Shown here piece by piece: positions 4,695 to 13,154 of a stretch of DNA of 13,588 bases (within the stretch, counting starts at the first letter, position 1; each line of letters starts with the position of its first letter). The position numbers and the translations under genes were made by a program. The notes below the pieces were generated by a model, which worked only from the letters and a program-made list of their open reading frames with translations, was not told the DNA's origin and ran no database searches. The stretch comes from Candidatus Nanohalarchaeota archaeon (GTDB lineage Archaea; EX4484-52). The stretch covers positions 1-13,588 of the forward strand of contig DAOVUW010000015.1 of assembly GCA_030632385.1 (NCBI GenBank), in the 5' to 3' direction.

Positions 4695-7095
4695 GAACAT
4701 TAAACAGTCATTAATGGGGCATACTGTTGATGCTCTTTTAATTTACAAAGATTGGTTGGATAAAAATAAAAAAATAGTAAAGAAATTTTGTGAAAATTGG
4801 AATATTGATTTTAATGATTTTTGTAATTTATGTTTTTTAACAATTTATATTCATGACATTGGAAAAGCAACAAAGCAATTTCAAGAACGAATAAAAAAAA
4901 ATGAAAATTGTGGCTCAGTTTCACATGCTTTTTTTGGGTTGCCATTAATACAATCTACCTTTTATCAAGACAAAGAAGAGCTAAACACCGTTTTGAAATT
5001 ATCAGTTTTGTCGCATCATAGTCAATTATATACAAACATTTTTAATGAAAATCCATTTGGTGGAAGAATTACTTATTCTGAACCTTTGATTAAAGAGCAC
5101 ATAGATAATTGTAAAACAATATATGATAAATACTTTGTAGATAAATTTATTTTAAGATATAATTTAAAGCATACTTCTAAAAATCAAATTACGGCGATGA
5201 AAATAAGAAATGAAGAATTAAACTTGCTAAAAAGAAAAATAAAGATTGAAGAAAGAACAAAAGTAATTTATTCCTTTCTCCTTTCAATATTAAAACACTG
5301 TGACCAGCAGGCAAGCGCAAATTTTGAAGAAGTTGAAGAAAAATTAGAAGAAAGAGACGAATCATATAATGAATTATTATTCTATAAATTAAACTCTGTT
5401 GAAAGAAAAATAAAATTAGACAAAATAAATTATAATTATAAAAAAATGTTTACTTTATCTAAAAGAGATATTCTTGGTGTTGATAAAAAAGGAAATTCAG
5501 TAAATCGCTATGAATATCAAATAAGGGCATCAAAATTAAATAATTGCGGTATTATTTCCGCTCCTTGCGGAAGAGGAAAAACAGAAGCATCTTTGTTTGG
5601 TGCTTTAAATATAATGAAAGAACAACACAAGAATAAGATTATTTTTGCATTGCCTACACAGATTACATCAAATTATATGTGCGAAAGATTAAAAAATATT
5701 TTTGGAGATGAAAATGTTGGATTATATCACGGGATGAGTAAATTTTTCGGAGATGAAACTCCTGAAAAAATAGAAGATGAAAATAACGAAGAATTTAAAT
5801 TTAATGTAGAAAACAATACTTCAAAAGTTTTCGGAAAACCAGTTGTAGTTACAACCATTGATCATTTACTTTATTCTTTTGTGCATGGATATAAACAGGC
5901 AGATTTTGCACTTGGCAATATTTTAAACAGTGTTGTTATTTTTGATGAAATACATTATTATGATACGCATACATTATCTTATATTTTAGAGGGACTCGGA
6001 TTAATGCATAAATTAAAAATTCCAAATATTATCATGAGCGGAACATTGCCTGATTTTATTGTGAAAAAATTAAAAGAAACAATTAAATTAAATGAAAAAG
6101 AATTCAAGCAAAAATATGGATTTATAGAAGATGACGAAGGAATGAAATATCAACCGTTCTTTGTTAAAAAAAACGAAAAAACAATATTAGAAAATATTGA
6201 TAAAATTAAAGAAATTTATAAACAAAAGAAATTAAACCAAATAATTATTTTAAATACAGTAGAAAGAACACAAGAGATTTACAAAAAATTAAAGAAACTA
6301 AAAAATGTATTATTATATCATTCTCAGTTTAATTTTAAAGATAGAAGAGCTAAAGAAAGAAAAATAAATGACGACTTTAAAAATTCAAGAGAGCCTTGGA
6401 TTATAGTTTCAACACAGGCAATTGAAATTAGTGTTGATATTTCCTGTGATATAATGCATACGGAATTAGCACCAGCAGATTCAATTGGGCAAAGAGGCGG
6501 ACGATTAAATAGAGGTAGGAAATATCACAAAAATCAATTCATTATGAATATTTATAAAACAGAGGACAATAAACCGTATTGCTATAGCAAGAATGGAGAA
6601 TTACTTTTAAAAGATTCAGAAGATATTATAACAGAAGGTCCAATTTCATATGCTTTAATTAAGGGTTGGTGTAATAGTATATATAATAAAGTAGAATTAG
6701 AAGATACTTATTTGATAAATATTTTTAAGAAATGCATTTTATTTGGTCATTCTGTAAGGGAAGTTAGAGGCTATTCTGAAGAAGATAATGGTAGCTTGGT
6801 TGAAATCAGAGAAATTAAATTAATAACAGTGGATGTGTTGCCATCTGTTATTTACAACAAAAGAAAAACGATAATTGATTTAAGGAATTTACAAAAATAT
6901 TTAGTAAAAATACCATATTGGCGATTAACAAATAGTATAAATAATAAATTAAATTACTTTATAGATAAATGTAATAAGCATGACCGAAAAATATGGATTT
7001 GTAATATATCTTATAATGATGAAATTGGTTTTGAGTGGAATGACACTCAAACAGGCTTCAAAGACAACCAAAAAGACGGCACCACATTCGCATAA
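4645..7095 (+). CDS. cas3: Cas3 HD nuclease-helicase
   Basis: Full-length Cas3 (up to 816 residues) that unwinds and degrades DNA marked by Cascade. The N-terminal HD nuclease shows H26 (GHTVDAL), H70-D71 (IHDIGK), H94 (VSHAF), H124-H125 (LSHHS) and D220 (KHCDQQAS), the usual metal ligands. The superfamily 2 helicase shows Walker A APCGRGKTE (306-314), a DEIH box (434-437), SGT (465-467), STQAIEISVD (589-598) and QRGGRLNRG (616-624). All catalytic residues I would expect are present, so it should be active. The start is uncertain: ATGs at 4645, 4648 and 4654 all lie inside cas5 without a clear ribosome site, and M24 (4714) would leave only one residue before the first HD histidine. The last 17 codons or so (from 7042) switch to C-ending codons unlike the rest of the gene. 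Confidence 0.95.
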   Translation: MMIMCFSEIIAKKKKNKNIKQSLMGHTVDALLIYKDWLDKNKKIVKKFCENWNIDFNDFCNLCFLTIYIHDIGKATKQFQERIKKNENCGSVSHAFFGLPLIQSTFYQDKEELNTVLKLSVLSHHSQLYTNIFNENPFGGRITYSEPLIKEHIDNCKTIYDKYFVDKFILRYNLKHTSKNQITAMKIRNEELNLLKRKIKIEERTKVIYSFLLSILKHCDQQASANFEEVEEKLEERDESYNELLFYKLNSVERKIKLDKINYNYKKMFTLSKRDILGVDKKGNSVNRYEYQIRASKLNNCGIISAPCGRGKTEASLFGALNIMKEQHKNKIIFALPTQITSNYMCERLKNIFGDENVGLYHGMSKFFGDETPEKIEDENNEEFKFNVENNTSKVFGKPVVVTTIDHLLYSFVHGYKQADFALGNILNSVVIFDEIHYYDTHTLSYILEGLGLMHKLKIPNIIMSGTLPDFIVKKLKETIKLNEKEFKQKYGFIEDDEGMKYQPFFVKKNEKTILENIDKIKEIYKQKKLNQIIILNTVERTQEIYKKLKKLKNVLLYHSQFNFKDRRAKERKINDDFKNSREPWIIVSTQAIEISVDISCDIMHTELAPADSIGQRGGRLNRGRKYHKNQFIMNIYKTEDNKPYCYSKNGELLLKDSEDIITEGPISYALIKGWCNSIYNKVELEDTYLINIFKKCILFGHSVREVRGYSEEDNGSLVEIREIKLITVDVLPSVIYNKRKTIIDLRNLQKYLVKIPYWRLTNSINNKLNYFIDKCNKHDRKIWICNISYNDEIGFEWNDTQTGFKDNQKDGTTFA

Positions 7096-7097
7096 CA

Positions 7098-7110
7098 TCT
7101 TTAAAAAAAT
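7098..7110 (+). promoter_or_regulatory. TATA box of the SNF2 gene
   Basis: TCTTTAAAAAAAT is centred about 25 nt before ATG 7129, just past the cas3 stop. No ribosome site is present, so the SNF2 gene probably has its own leaderless transcript and need not be read from the cas promoter. TTAAAAAAATCA (7101-7112) recurs exactly at 1243-1254. Confidence 0.5.
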
Positions 7111-7128
7111 CACACACCATACACAATT

Positions 7129-10100
7129 ATGAACCTCCACGAAATCACAGAAAAAGACATAAAAAATATCGCAGATTCAACTGTAATACTAAACAGAGGC
7201 AAAAAATACTATTTTTCCGGAATGGTAAAATCAATGACAGTAAACGCAGACCTTGGCAAAATTACAGCAGAAGTAAAAGGAAACTACGGAACCTACACTG
7301 TTGATATTGAAATTGATGAAGATAAAAAACTTGATTATTACTGCGACTGCCCCTATGAAGGTTATGGATGCAAGCATATTGTAGCAGTGCTGTATAAATG
7401 GATTAATGAAATGAAATCATTTAATAAAGCCAAAGAACAACAAATGCCAAAAAAAGGAATAAGCAAAATAGATATTAAAGAGATTGAAAATTCAAAATCA
7501 AAAGAAGATTTGCTAAGAGCAATTGAGATGGTAAAAAAAGATCAGGTAGATATAGCATCAATAGATGAAAAAACAATTACTGCAAATGTTAAAACCAAAA
7601 CAAACAATAGGGTTATTATTCGCGCACCGGATCCCAACTATCTTTATTCTAAATTCAACAAAGAATGTACCTGTAGCAATTCATGGGACTCTAATCCATG
7701 CGATCATATAACAGCAGTATTACTAAAAGTATTTTTTCATAACGATAAAAACCATGCATTTTTAGACTATGAATCAAAATTAGCAACAGAACTGCAAAAA
7801 GAAAAATACAAATTACTCATCAGAAAACTGGATTTTGACAATCATGAAGAAGAGGACGAAAAGAGAGAAAAACAAAAATATCATTTTTTCTTCAGCATTG
7901 AAAAAGAAAGAGAAGAATTATATATCTATCTAAAGAAATGTAAGATTCTAAAGAACAACAGTCTTGGGAGATCTTCCAGAACAAACAAAAAATTTATCGA
8001 GCCATATAAAGACGAATTCTCAAAAATCAAAAGAAGAGCTGTTGAAGTATTTATAGATTCTCTTGATTCAGGCAGTTATTATGGATACTCAGAAACAGAG
8101 AGCATAGTGAAAAAAAAGTTTGAAAAAGGATTGGATTTTGAAGTTTTGAGATATTTGAGAAAACTATATTCAGCAGAACCCAATTGCTTTGCCGGAGCCA
8201 TATTTGAAAATGAAAAAGCAGATGTAAATATAAATATTATCGAACACAAAAAGAGCAATAATTATGTGTTTAAAATAATGCTTCAGACAGGGCGAAAAAC
8301 ATATAATTTCAATAACAGAAATATCCAAATCATGGGTAAAAATCCACTTTGGGCATGTATTTATAGCAAAACAGAAAACAAGGAAATTATCTTTGAGATA
8401 AACTGCGCATATCCTCAAATGCTTCGCAATCTTGCAAAACAATCAAATACTCAAATAACTCAAAAACAGCTAAAGCGTTTTATTGAAAAATATTATCTGA
8501 AACTCTCTGATATTGGCGAAGTCATTTTGCCGGAAAAATACTCTGTCAGCGAAAAAACATTACAGCCACTGCCCCGGCTGTATTTAAAGGATTATGCAGA
8601 TGTATTCAGCATTGAATTAAGGCATCTTTATGGGACAGAGGAAGTGAAGCATGGGACAAATCAGGACATTGTATATCGGGATAAAAAGGATAAACTAGTA
8701 AAGATAAAGCGAAATAAAGAAGAAGAAAAAGAACTTTATTCTGTTTTGCTCGACAATTACACAAGAGAAAAAGACAATTGTTTGATTCCGTCAACAGACC
8801 CTTATGTGTGGCTTGCAGACATATCAAAAAATCTGATTTCTCAGGGATATGAAATTTTCGGAGAAAATACTTTGTTCAATCAGAGAATCTGTGAAGATGA
8901 TTTAAACTTAAAACTTGAGGTCTCAAGCGGAATTGATTGGTTTGACTTGCATGGCGATGCGAGTTTTGGCAAAGAGAAAGTGCCATTTGACAAACTTCTT
9001 GGAGCCCTGACAAATAATGAAAAATTCATAAAACTCAGCGACGGCAGGATGGGCAAAATACCTAAAAAATGGCTCAATAAACTCTCCGGAGTTGTAGGTT
9101 TTCTTGACTGCAAAGAAGGAGAAAAAAGCGCAAAGGCATCCCGTTCCCAAATAGAGATTGTTGAAGCATTGCTTGATATTGCAGACACTGCCAAGACAGA
9201 CAAGAAATTTAAAGAAATAAAAGAAAAATTCAGGCATTTCCGACAGATAAATGATGTCAAACTTCCCGCTGGTTTAAAGGGAGAACCTAGAGATTACCAA
9301 AAAGCAGGATATAACTGGCTGCATTTTTTGAAGGAATTTTCATTTGGAGGATGCCTTGCCGATGAAATGGGACTTGGAAAAACATTTCAGGTATTGAGCT
9401 TTTTGCTTTATGAAAAAGAGCAGGGGAACAATACATGCTCTTTGATAGTTGTCCCAACTTCGCTGGTATTTAACTGGGTAAATGAAATTAAAAAATTTAC
9501 GCCGGGTTTAAGCATTTATGTCTATCACGGTCAGAAAAGGCAAAAGAATATCAGCAAAATTACAGACAAATATGATTTGATTATTACAACTTACGGGACG
9601 CTGAGAAATGATATTGATATTTTTAGCAAAATAGAGTTTTATTATGCAATTCTTGATGAATCACAACAGATAAAAAATCCATTGTCAGGGGTTGCAAAAA
9701 GTGCATATATGATTAATGCAAAACACAGGCTTGTGCTTACAGGCACCCCTGTTGAGAATAGTACTCTTGATTTGTGGTCTCAGTTTGCTTTTTTAAATCC
9801 CGGGTTCCTTGGCAATATGGATTATTTCAAGAACAATTTTGCCAAGAGCATTGAAAAAGAAAAAAACAAAGACAAGATGAGTTCATTAAAAAACATGATA
9901 AATCCTTTTTTATTGTCACGAAAAAAGCAGATGGTTGCGCGGGATTTGCCGGAAAAGCAGATTACTGTACTTTATTGCGAGATGGAAGACAAACAAAGAA
10001 AAATATACGACTATTGGAAAGAGAAGTTCAGAGAGGAAATAAAAGAATCTATTGAAGAAAATGGATTCATGCAGTCCCGCATGAAAATATTGCAGGGATT

Positions 10101-10668
10101 GATGAAATTAAGGCAGATTTGCAATCATCCTATTCTTGTGGATGAAAGCTATTTGGGTGAGTCTGGAAAATTCAATCTTCTTATTAACCAAATTGAAGAA
10201 GTTATTGGTGAGGGACACAAGGTGTTAATTTATTCTTCATTTGTCAAAATGCTGCATGTTTTTAAGGATTATTTTGAAAAACACGATATTGAGTTTTCAT
10301 ACCTTGACGGAAGCACGAGGAAGAGACAGGAAGTTGTTGAAGAATTTCAGGATAATGAAAAAATCAATGCTTTTTTAATAAGCCTCAAGGCAGGCGGTTT
10401 GGGACTGAATCTTACAGCAGCAGATTATGTTTTTATCGTGGACCCGTGGTGGAATCCAGCAGCTGAAATGCAGGCAATAGACAGGACCCACAGGATAGGA
10501 CAAAAAAATAATATCTTTGTCTATAAAGCAATCACCAAAGATAGTGTTGAAGAAAAGATATTGGAACTTCAGGAAAGCAAACTTGAGCTTGTAAAAAATA
10601 TAATTACAATAGATGAAGGAATTTTCAAGAAACTGAACCGGGAAGATATCAAGATGATGTTTAAGTAA
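7129..10668 (+). CDS. SWIM zinc-finger SNF2-family ATPase
   Basis: A protein of 1179 residues, the size usual for prokaryotic SWIM-SNF2 proteins. The N-terminus holds a SWIM finger, C72-x-C74-x6-C81-x-H83, and a second copy with the same C-x-C...C-x-H spacing logic at C180-x-C182, C191-x-H193. A long middle region has no motif I recognise. The SNF2 ATPase begins near residue 720 (RDYQKAGYNWL), with Walker A DEMGLGKT (745-752), box DESQQ (843-847), LTGTPVEN, and the C-terminal helicase lobe ending in QAIDRTHRIGQ (1115-1125). SNF2 enzymes translocate on double-stranded DNA and remodel protein-DNA or RNA polymerase complexes. It is not a canonical cas gene; it has its own promoter and lies between the effector and adaptation parts of the locus. 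A helper role in CRISPR immunity or an independent defence role are both possible and untested. Confidence 0.93.
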   Translation: MNLHEITEKDIKNIADSTVILNRGKKYYFSGMVKSMTVNADLGKITAEVKGNYGTYTVDIEIDEDKKLDYYCDCPYEGYGCKHIVAVLYKWINEMKSFNKAKEQQMPKKGISKIDIKEIENSKSKEDLLRAIEMVKKDQVDIASIDEKTITANVKTKTNNRVIIRAPDPNYLYSKFNKECTCSNSWDSNPCDHITAVLLKVFFHNDKNHAFLDYESKLATELQKEKYKLLIRKLDFDNHEEEDEKREKQKYHFFFSIEKEREELYIYLKKCKILKNNSLGRSSRTNKKFIEPYKDEFSKIKRRAVEVFIDSLDSGSYYGYSETESIVKKKFEKGLDFEVLRYLRKLYSAEPNCFAGAIFENEKADVNINIIEHKKSNNYVFKIMLQTGRKTYNFNNRNIQIMGKNPLWACIYSKTENKEIIFEINCAYPQMLRNLAKQSNTQITQKQLKRFIEKYYLKLSDIGEVILPEKYSVSEKTLQPLPRLYLKDYADVFSIELRHLYGTEEVKHGTNQDIVYRDKKDKLVKIKRNKEEEKELYSVLLDNYTREKDNCLIPSTDPYVWLADISKNLISQGYEIFGENTLFNQRICEDDLNLKLEVSSGIDWFDLHGDASFGKEKVPFDKLLGALTNNEKFIKLSDGRMGKIPKKWLNKLSGVVGFLDCKEGEKSAKASRSQIEIVEALLDIADTAKTDKKFKEIKEKFRHFRQINDVKLPAGLKGEPRDYQKAGYNWLHFLKEFSFGGCLADEMGLGKTFQVLSFLLYEKEQGNNTCSLIVVPTSLVFNWVNEIKKFTPGLSIYVYHGQKRQKNISKITDKYDLIITTYGTLRNDIDIFSKIEFYYAILDESQQIKNPLSGVAKSAYMINAKHRLVLTGTPVENSTLDLWSQFAFLNPGFLGNMDYFKNNFAKSIEKEKNKDKMSSLKNMINPFLLSRKKQMVARDLPEKQITVLYCEMEDKQRKIYDYWKEKFREEIKESIEENGFMQSRMKILQGLMKLRQICNHPILVDESYLGESGKFNLLINQIEEVIGEGHKVLIYSSFVKMLHVFKDYFEKHDIEFSYLDGSTRKRQEVVEEFQDNEKINAFLISLKAGGLGLNLTAADYVFIVDPWWNPAAEMQAIDRTHRIGQKNNIFVYKAITKDSVEEKILELQESKLELVKNIITIDEGIFKKLNREDIKMMFK

Positions 10669-10874
10669 ATCCACGGGAAGACACGGAACGCACAGAAGTC
10701 AAGGAAATGGCAGTAAAAATTTATATCCTAAAAAATAACAGAATGGTAAATTATAATAAACAATAATCATAAGAATGATTAATTATAATAAATTCCCCTT
10801 ATTACAGAAATATCTCCCCGACAATTAACCATACTCCACCCGTCTTATTTTCCGAAAATAACACGACTGAAACC
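10669..10874. other. Intergenic region with short repeats
   Basis: No gene is seen. It opens with a degenerate 9-bp tandem repeat (10671-10706). Then come two copies of AATTATAATAAA (10749-10760 and 10781-10792) flanking a small inverted repeat AATCAT-AAGA-ATGATT (10765-10780). The right end carries the promoter of the AAA+ ATPase. A minus-strand frame across 10802-11107 is a shadow of that gene. Confidence 0.5.
10671..10706 (+). repeat. Four degenerate 9-bp units directly after the SNF2 gene
   Basis: Four successive units read CCACGGGAA, GACACGGAA, CGCACAGAA and GTCAAGGAA, a consensus close to NNCACGGAA. They begin two bases after the SNF2 stop codon. Similar CACGGAA-type 9-bp periodic strings are scattered in many environmental genomes as far as I know. 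The first codons of the SNF2 gene (CCACGAAATCACAGAAAAAG at 7136-7155) look related, so the gene may be bracketed by related sequence. Confidence 0.6.
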
Positions 10875-10913
10875 TTTTTAAATTCCAGCTTCATAGATAT
10901 TATATGAATGAAG
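10875..10913 (+). promoter_or_regulatory. Promoter of the AAA+ ATPase with inverted repeat at the start
   Basis: TTTTTAAAT (10875-10883) is centred about 25 nt before ATG 10904, fitting a leaderless mRNA. An inverted repeat straddles the predicted start: CTTCAT (10889-10894) with ATGAAG (10908-10913), and alternatively TTCATA (10890-10895) with TATGAA (10903-10908). An operator or autoregulatory site is possible. Confidence 0.5.
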
Positions 10914-12196
10914 AATATGTAATCCGGCTCATACAAACATTCAATCCGCAATGGGTCGGCAAAAAGACAGAGATTCCTGAATTTAAAAGAGAAATTCACG
11001 AAAAAATCAACAAATACCTCGATAAAAAACAAATCATTGCGCTGACAGGGATGAGACGAGTTGGAAAAACAACAGTAATGAAACAATTGATGACAGAGAT
11101 GCCTCAAAAAAAATGCATTTATTTTTCTTTTGATGAAACAGACCTACAATCCAAAGAAGTCTTAAATTTTGTCATAAATTACTTCATTAATAATTATGAT
11201 GCCAAATATTTATTTTTTGATGAAATACGCTACATCCCGAACTGGCAGGGCATATTAAAAAGATATTATGATACATCCAATTTAAAGTTTATAATCTCGG
11301 GTTCTGCTTCCCTGCATATAAGAAAAGGAAGGGAGAGTCTTGCCGGCAGAATCATGTATTTTCATCTGCCTCCTTTAGAATTCAGAGAGTTTTTGGCATT
11401 AAACAAAGAAGAGCCAGAATTGAAAGGAACACTAAGGCGAATCTATGAACAAACATTGCCAAGAAAAGAGTTCTTTGAAAAACAATTTAAGGAATATATC
11501 TATAAAGGCGGATTCCCGGAAATTGCATGCGAAAATGATGAAGAATACATTAGAAATTACATTAAAGAAATGGTTGTCAGGAAAATTGTACTTGAAGACA
11601 TACCTGAAATCATGGAAATAAAAAGAAAAGATGCATTATATGATTTATTTAAATTTGCATGCAAGGAAAGTTCAAATATCTTTGAAATAAAGAATTTAGC
11701 AAATATGCTTGGCATAAATGCAGAAACAGTTTCAAACTACTTGCTTTACCTGAAATTATCTTATTTAATAAAAATCTCAGAGACCTATTCAAAGAGTGTT
11801 GCAACAAGGATCAAAAAAAACAAGAAAATATATGCAACTCATCCATGCATTGCTTTTGCTGTTTTAAACTATGGGAAAAATCTTTTGGATATTGAGCAGT
11901 TGGCAGGACAATATGTGGAGACTCTGTTTGCTGAAAACTTCTTCTGGAGAAGCAAGGAAAAACAGGAAGTGGATGCAGTCATTGAAGAGCAGGATAATGA
12001 ACTTTTACCGGTTGAGGTCAAATACAGGAACCAGATTTCCAAAAAGAATCTAAAAGGGCTGTTGAAATTCTGCAATAAATTTAAATGCAAAAAAGGGATT
12101 GTAATTACTAAAGACTGGTTTGAAGAAGAAATCATTGACGGCAGAAAAATTCAATACATTCCGGCATGGCTGTACTTATTGAAAAACAAAAAATAA
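10904..12196 (+). CDS. AAA+ ATPase with C-terminal DUF4143 (PD-(D/E)XK-like) domain
   Basis: A protein of 430 residues of the widespread archaeal/bacterial 'ATP-binding, DUF4143' family. The N-terminal ATPase has Walker A GMRRVGKTT (49-57), Walker B YLFFDEI (102-108), a sensor-like ISGSAS (131-136), and the family hallmark SLAGR (145-149) followed by LPPLEFREF (155-163). A winged-helix-like segment lies around residues 255-300. The C-terminal DUF4143 domain contains D357 (EVDAV) and E371-V-K373 (PVEVKY), the spacing of a PD-(D/E)XK nuclease core. The family is common beside mobile elements and defence genes, but its biochemical role is not settled. It has its own promoter, so it is an independent unit placed between the SNF2 gene and cas2; a part in CRISPR function is unproven. 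Confidence 0.9.
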   Translation: MNEEYVIRLIQTFNPQWVGKKTEIPEFKREIHEKINKYLDKKQIIALTGMRRVGKTTVMKQLMTEMPQKKCIYFSFDETDLQSKEVLNFVINYFINNYDAKYLFFDEIRYIPNWQGILKRYYDTSNLKFIISGSASLHIRKGRESLAGRIMYFHLPPLEFREFLALNKEEPELKGTLRRIYEQTLPRKEFFEKQFKEYIYKGGFPEIACENDEEYIRNYIKEMVVRKIVLEDIPEIMEIKRKDALYDLFKFACKESSNIFEIKNLANMLGINAETVSNYLLYLKLSYLIKISETYSKSVATRIKKNKKIYATHPCIAFAVLNYGKNLLDIEQLAGQYVETLFAENFFWRSKEKQEVDAVIEEQDNELLPVEVKYRNQISKKNLKGLLKFCNKFKCKKGIVITKDWFEEEIIDGRKIQYIPAWLYLLKNKK

Positions 12197-12225
12197 TCAT
12201 AAATGTTTCCATACAATTGGTTCTA

Positions 12226-12244
12226 CTTTTAAGCTTATTTTTTG
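12226..12244 (+). terminator. T-rich tract, possible archaeal terminator of the ATPase gene
   Basis: CTTTTAAGCTTATTTTTTG holds runs of four and six T about 30-45 nt after the ATPase stop. Archaeal RNA polymerase stops at such T runs without a hairpin. It abuts the cas2 TATA box. Confidence 0.35.
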
Positions 12245-12252
12245 TTTATACA
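12244..12252 (+). promoter_or_regulatory. cas2-cas4 promoter (TATA box)
   Basis: GTTTATACA at 12244-12252, with core TTTATA, is centred about 26 nt before the cas2 ATG (12274). No ribosome site lies in between, so the cas2-cas4 mRNA is probably leaderless. Confidence 0.55.
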
Positions 12253-12273
12253 TAACACACAACAAAAAATAAT

Positions 12274-12564
12274 ATGTTAGTTTGGGCAATATATGATATA
12301 AGCGGCAATTCAAAAAGAAATAGAATTATAATACTGTGCAAAGGCTATGGACTCCACAGGGTGCAAAAAAGCGTATTTTTTGGAGATATGAATTCAAACC
12401 AGATTGATGAACTCGCATTACAATCAAAACAAGTCATTAATGAAGAAACGGATTCTGTTTATATTTTCCCAATGTGCGAAGAGGATTTTAAAAAAGTGAG
12501 ACTTATTGGCAAATCATTTGACAAGGATTTTGTAACAGACAGAATACGAGAATTATTTGTATGA
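12274..12564 (+). CDS. cas2: CRISPR adaptation protein Cas2
   Basis: A protein of 96 residues, the normal Cas2 length. It opens with MLVWAIYDIS, the first beta strand of the ferredoxin-like fold with the conserved aspartate (D8) at its end. The next segment, RNRIIILCKGYGLHRVQKSVFFGDM, contains the conserved glycine and the 'RVQxSVFxG' strand typical of Cas2. Cas2 dimers normally bridge two Cas1 dimers to integrate new spacers. No cas1 is present next to it in this window. Its last codon overlaps the start of cas4 (ATGA), so the two are translated together. Confidence 0.95.
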   Translation: MLVWAIYDISGNSKRNRIIILCKGYGLHRVQKSVFFGDMNSNQIDELALQSKQVINEETDSVYIFPMCEEDFKKVRLIGKSFDKDFVTDRIRELFV

Positions 12565-13154
12565 ATATTATGGCAGAAACAATTACAGTATCTGATGTTA
12601 TAGAGCATCTGTTCTGCCCCAGATTTACTTATTTTCAATATTGCTTAAACATCGCCCAGATGGAAGAAAAACGGTTTAAAGTAAGAATAGGACGGGAACT
12701 TCATGAAAAAAAAGAAAAGACAAATACGCGTTATTTGAGGAAAAAATTAGGTGTTGTGTTGAAGAATAGTGAAGCATATTTGTCTTCGGATAAATACAAA
12801 GTCAGGGGTGTTGTTGACGAAGTCCTACAATTAAACGACGGAACTTACGCACCTCTGGATTACAAATTTGCTGAGTTCAAAAAAAGCACTTACAGAACAT
12901 ATAAATATCAGTCCGTTATTTATGGACTTTTGATTAAAGAGAATTATAATGCTGATGTAAAAAAAGGATTTATCTGCTATATCAGAAGCAATAATCTTGT
13001 TAAAGAGATAAATTTTACGAAAAGAGATTTTGATTATGCAATTAGATTGATTGATGAGATTCTATCGATTGTACAAAAAGGGTTTTATCCCAAAGCTACA
13101 AGTCATAAAATGAGATGTATTGATTGTTGTTACAGGAGAATTTGTTTGGGTTAA
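12561..13154 (+). CDS. cas4: Cas4 Fe-S exonuclease for spacer acquisition
   Basis: A protein of 197 residues. The four cysteines expected to hold the Fe-S cluster are C19 (FCPRFTYF) and C186, C189, C195 (CIDCCYRRIC) at the C-terminus. The RecB-like nuclease core shows H48 (GRELHE), D86 (GVVDEV), D100-x-K102 (PLDYKFA) and the QxxxY motif Q117/Y121 (YKYQSVIYG), so the enzyme looks catalytically intact. Cas4 trims prespacers and selects the PAM before Cas1-Cas2 integration. The start overlaps the cas2 stop by four bases; a second ATG at 12570 would remove three residues (MNI). The CRISPR leader follows directly. Confidence 0.95.
   Translation: MNIMAETITVSDVIEHLFCPRFTYFQYCLNIAQMEEKRFKVRIGRELHEKKEKTNTRYLRKKLGVVLKNSEAYLSSDKYKVRGVVDEVLQLNDGTYAPLDYKFAEFKKSTYRTYKYQSVIYGLLIKENYNADVKKGFICYIRSNNLVKEINFTKRDFDYAIRLIDEILSIVQKGFYPKATSHKMRCIDCCYRRICLG

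Noticed and set aside
4350..4700. Minus-strand frame opposite cas5
   Set aside because: Phenylalanine/isoleucine-rich complement of a lysine-rich coding region; no independent support.
8170..9260. Several minus-strand frames within the SNF2 gene
   Set aside because: They are shadows of a motif-rich plus-strand gene and carry no recognisable domain or promoter.
7129..10668. SNF2 gene as a variant Cas3 helicase
   Set aside because: Cas3 is complete just upstream, and this protein has SNF2-type DEMGLGKT and THRIGQ motifs with SWIM fingers, not Cas3 motifs.
11869..12135. Frames on both strands within the 3' part of the ATPase gene
   Set aside because: They overlap the DUF4143 domain, whose D357 and E371-x-K373 residues show the annotated frame is the real one.
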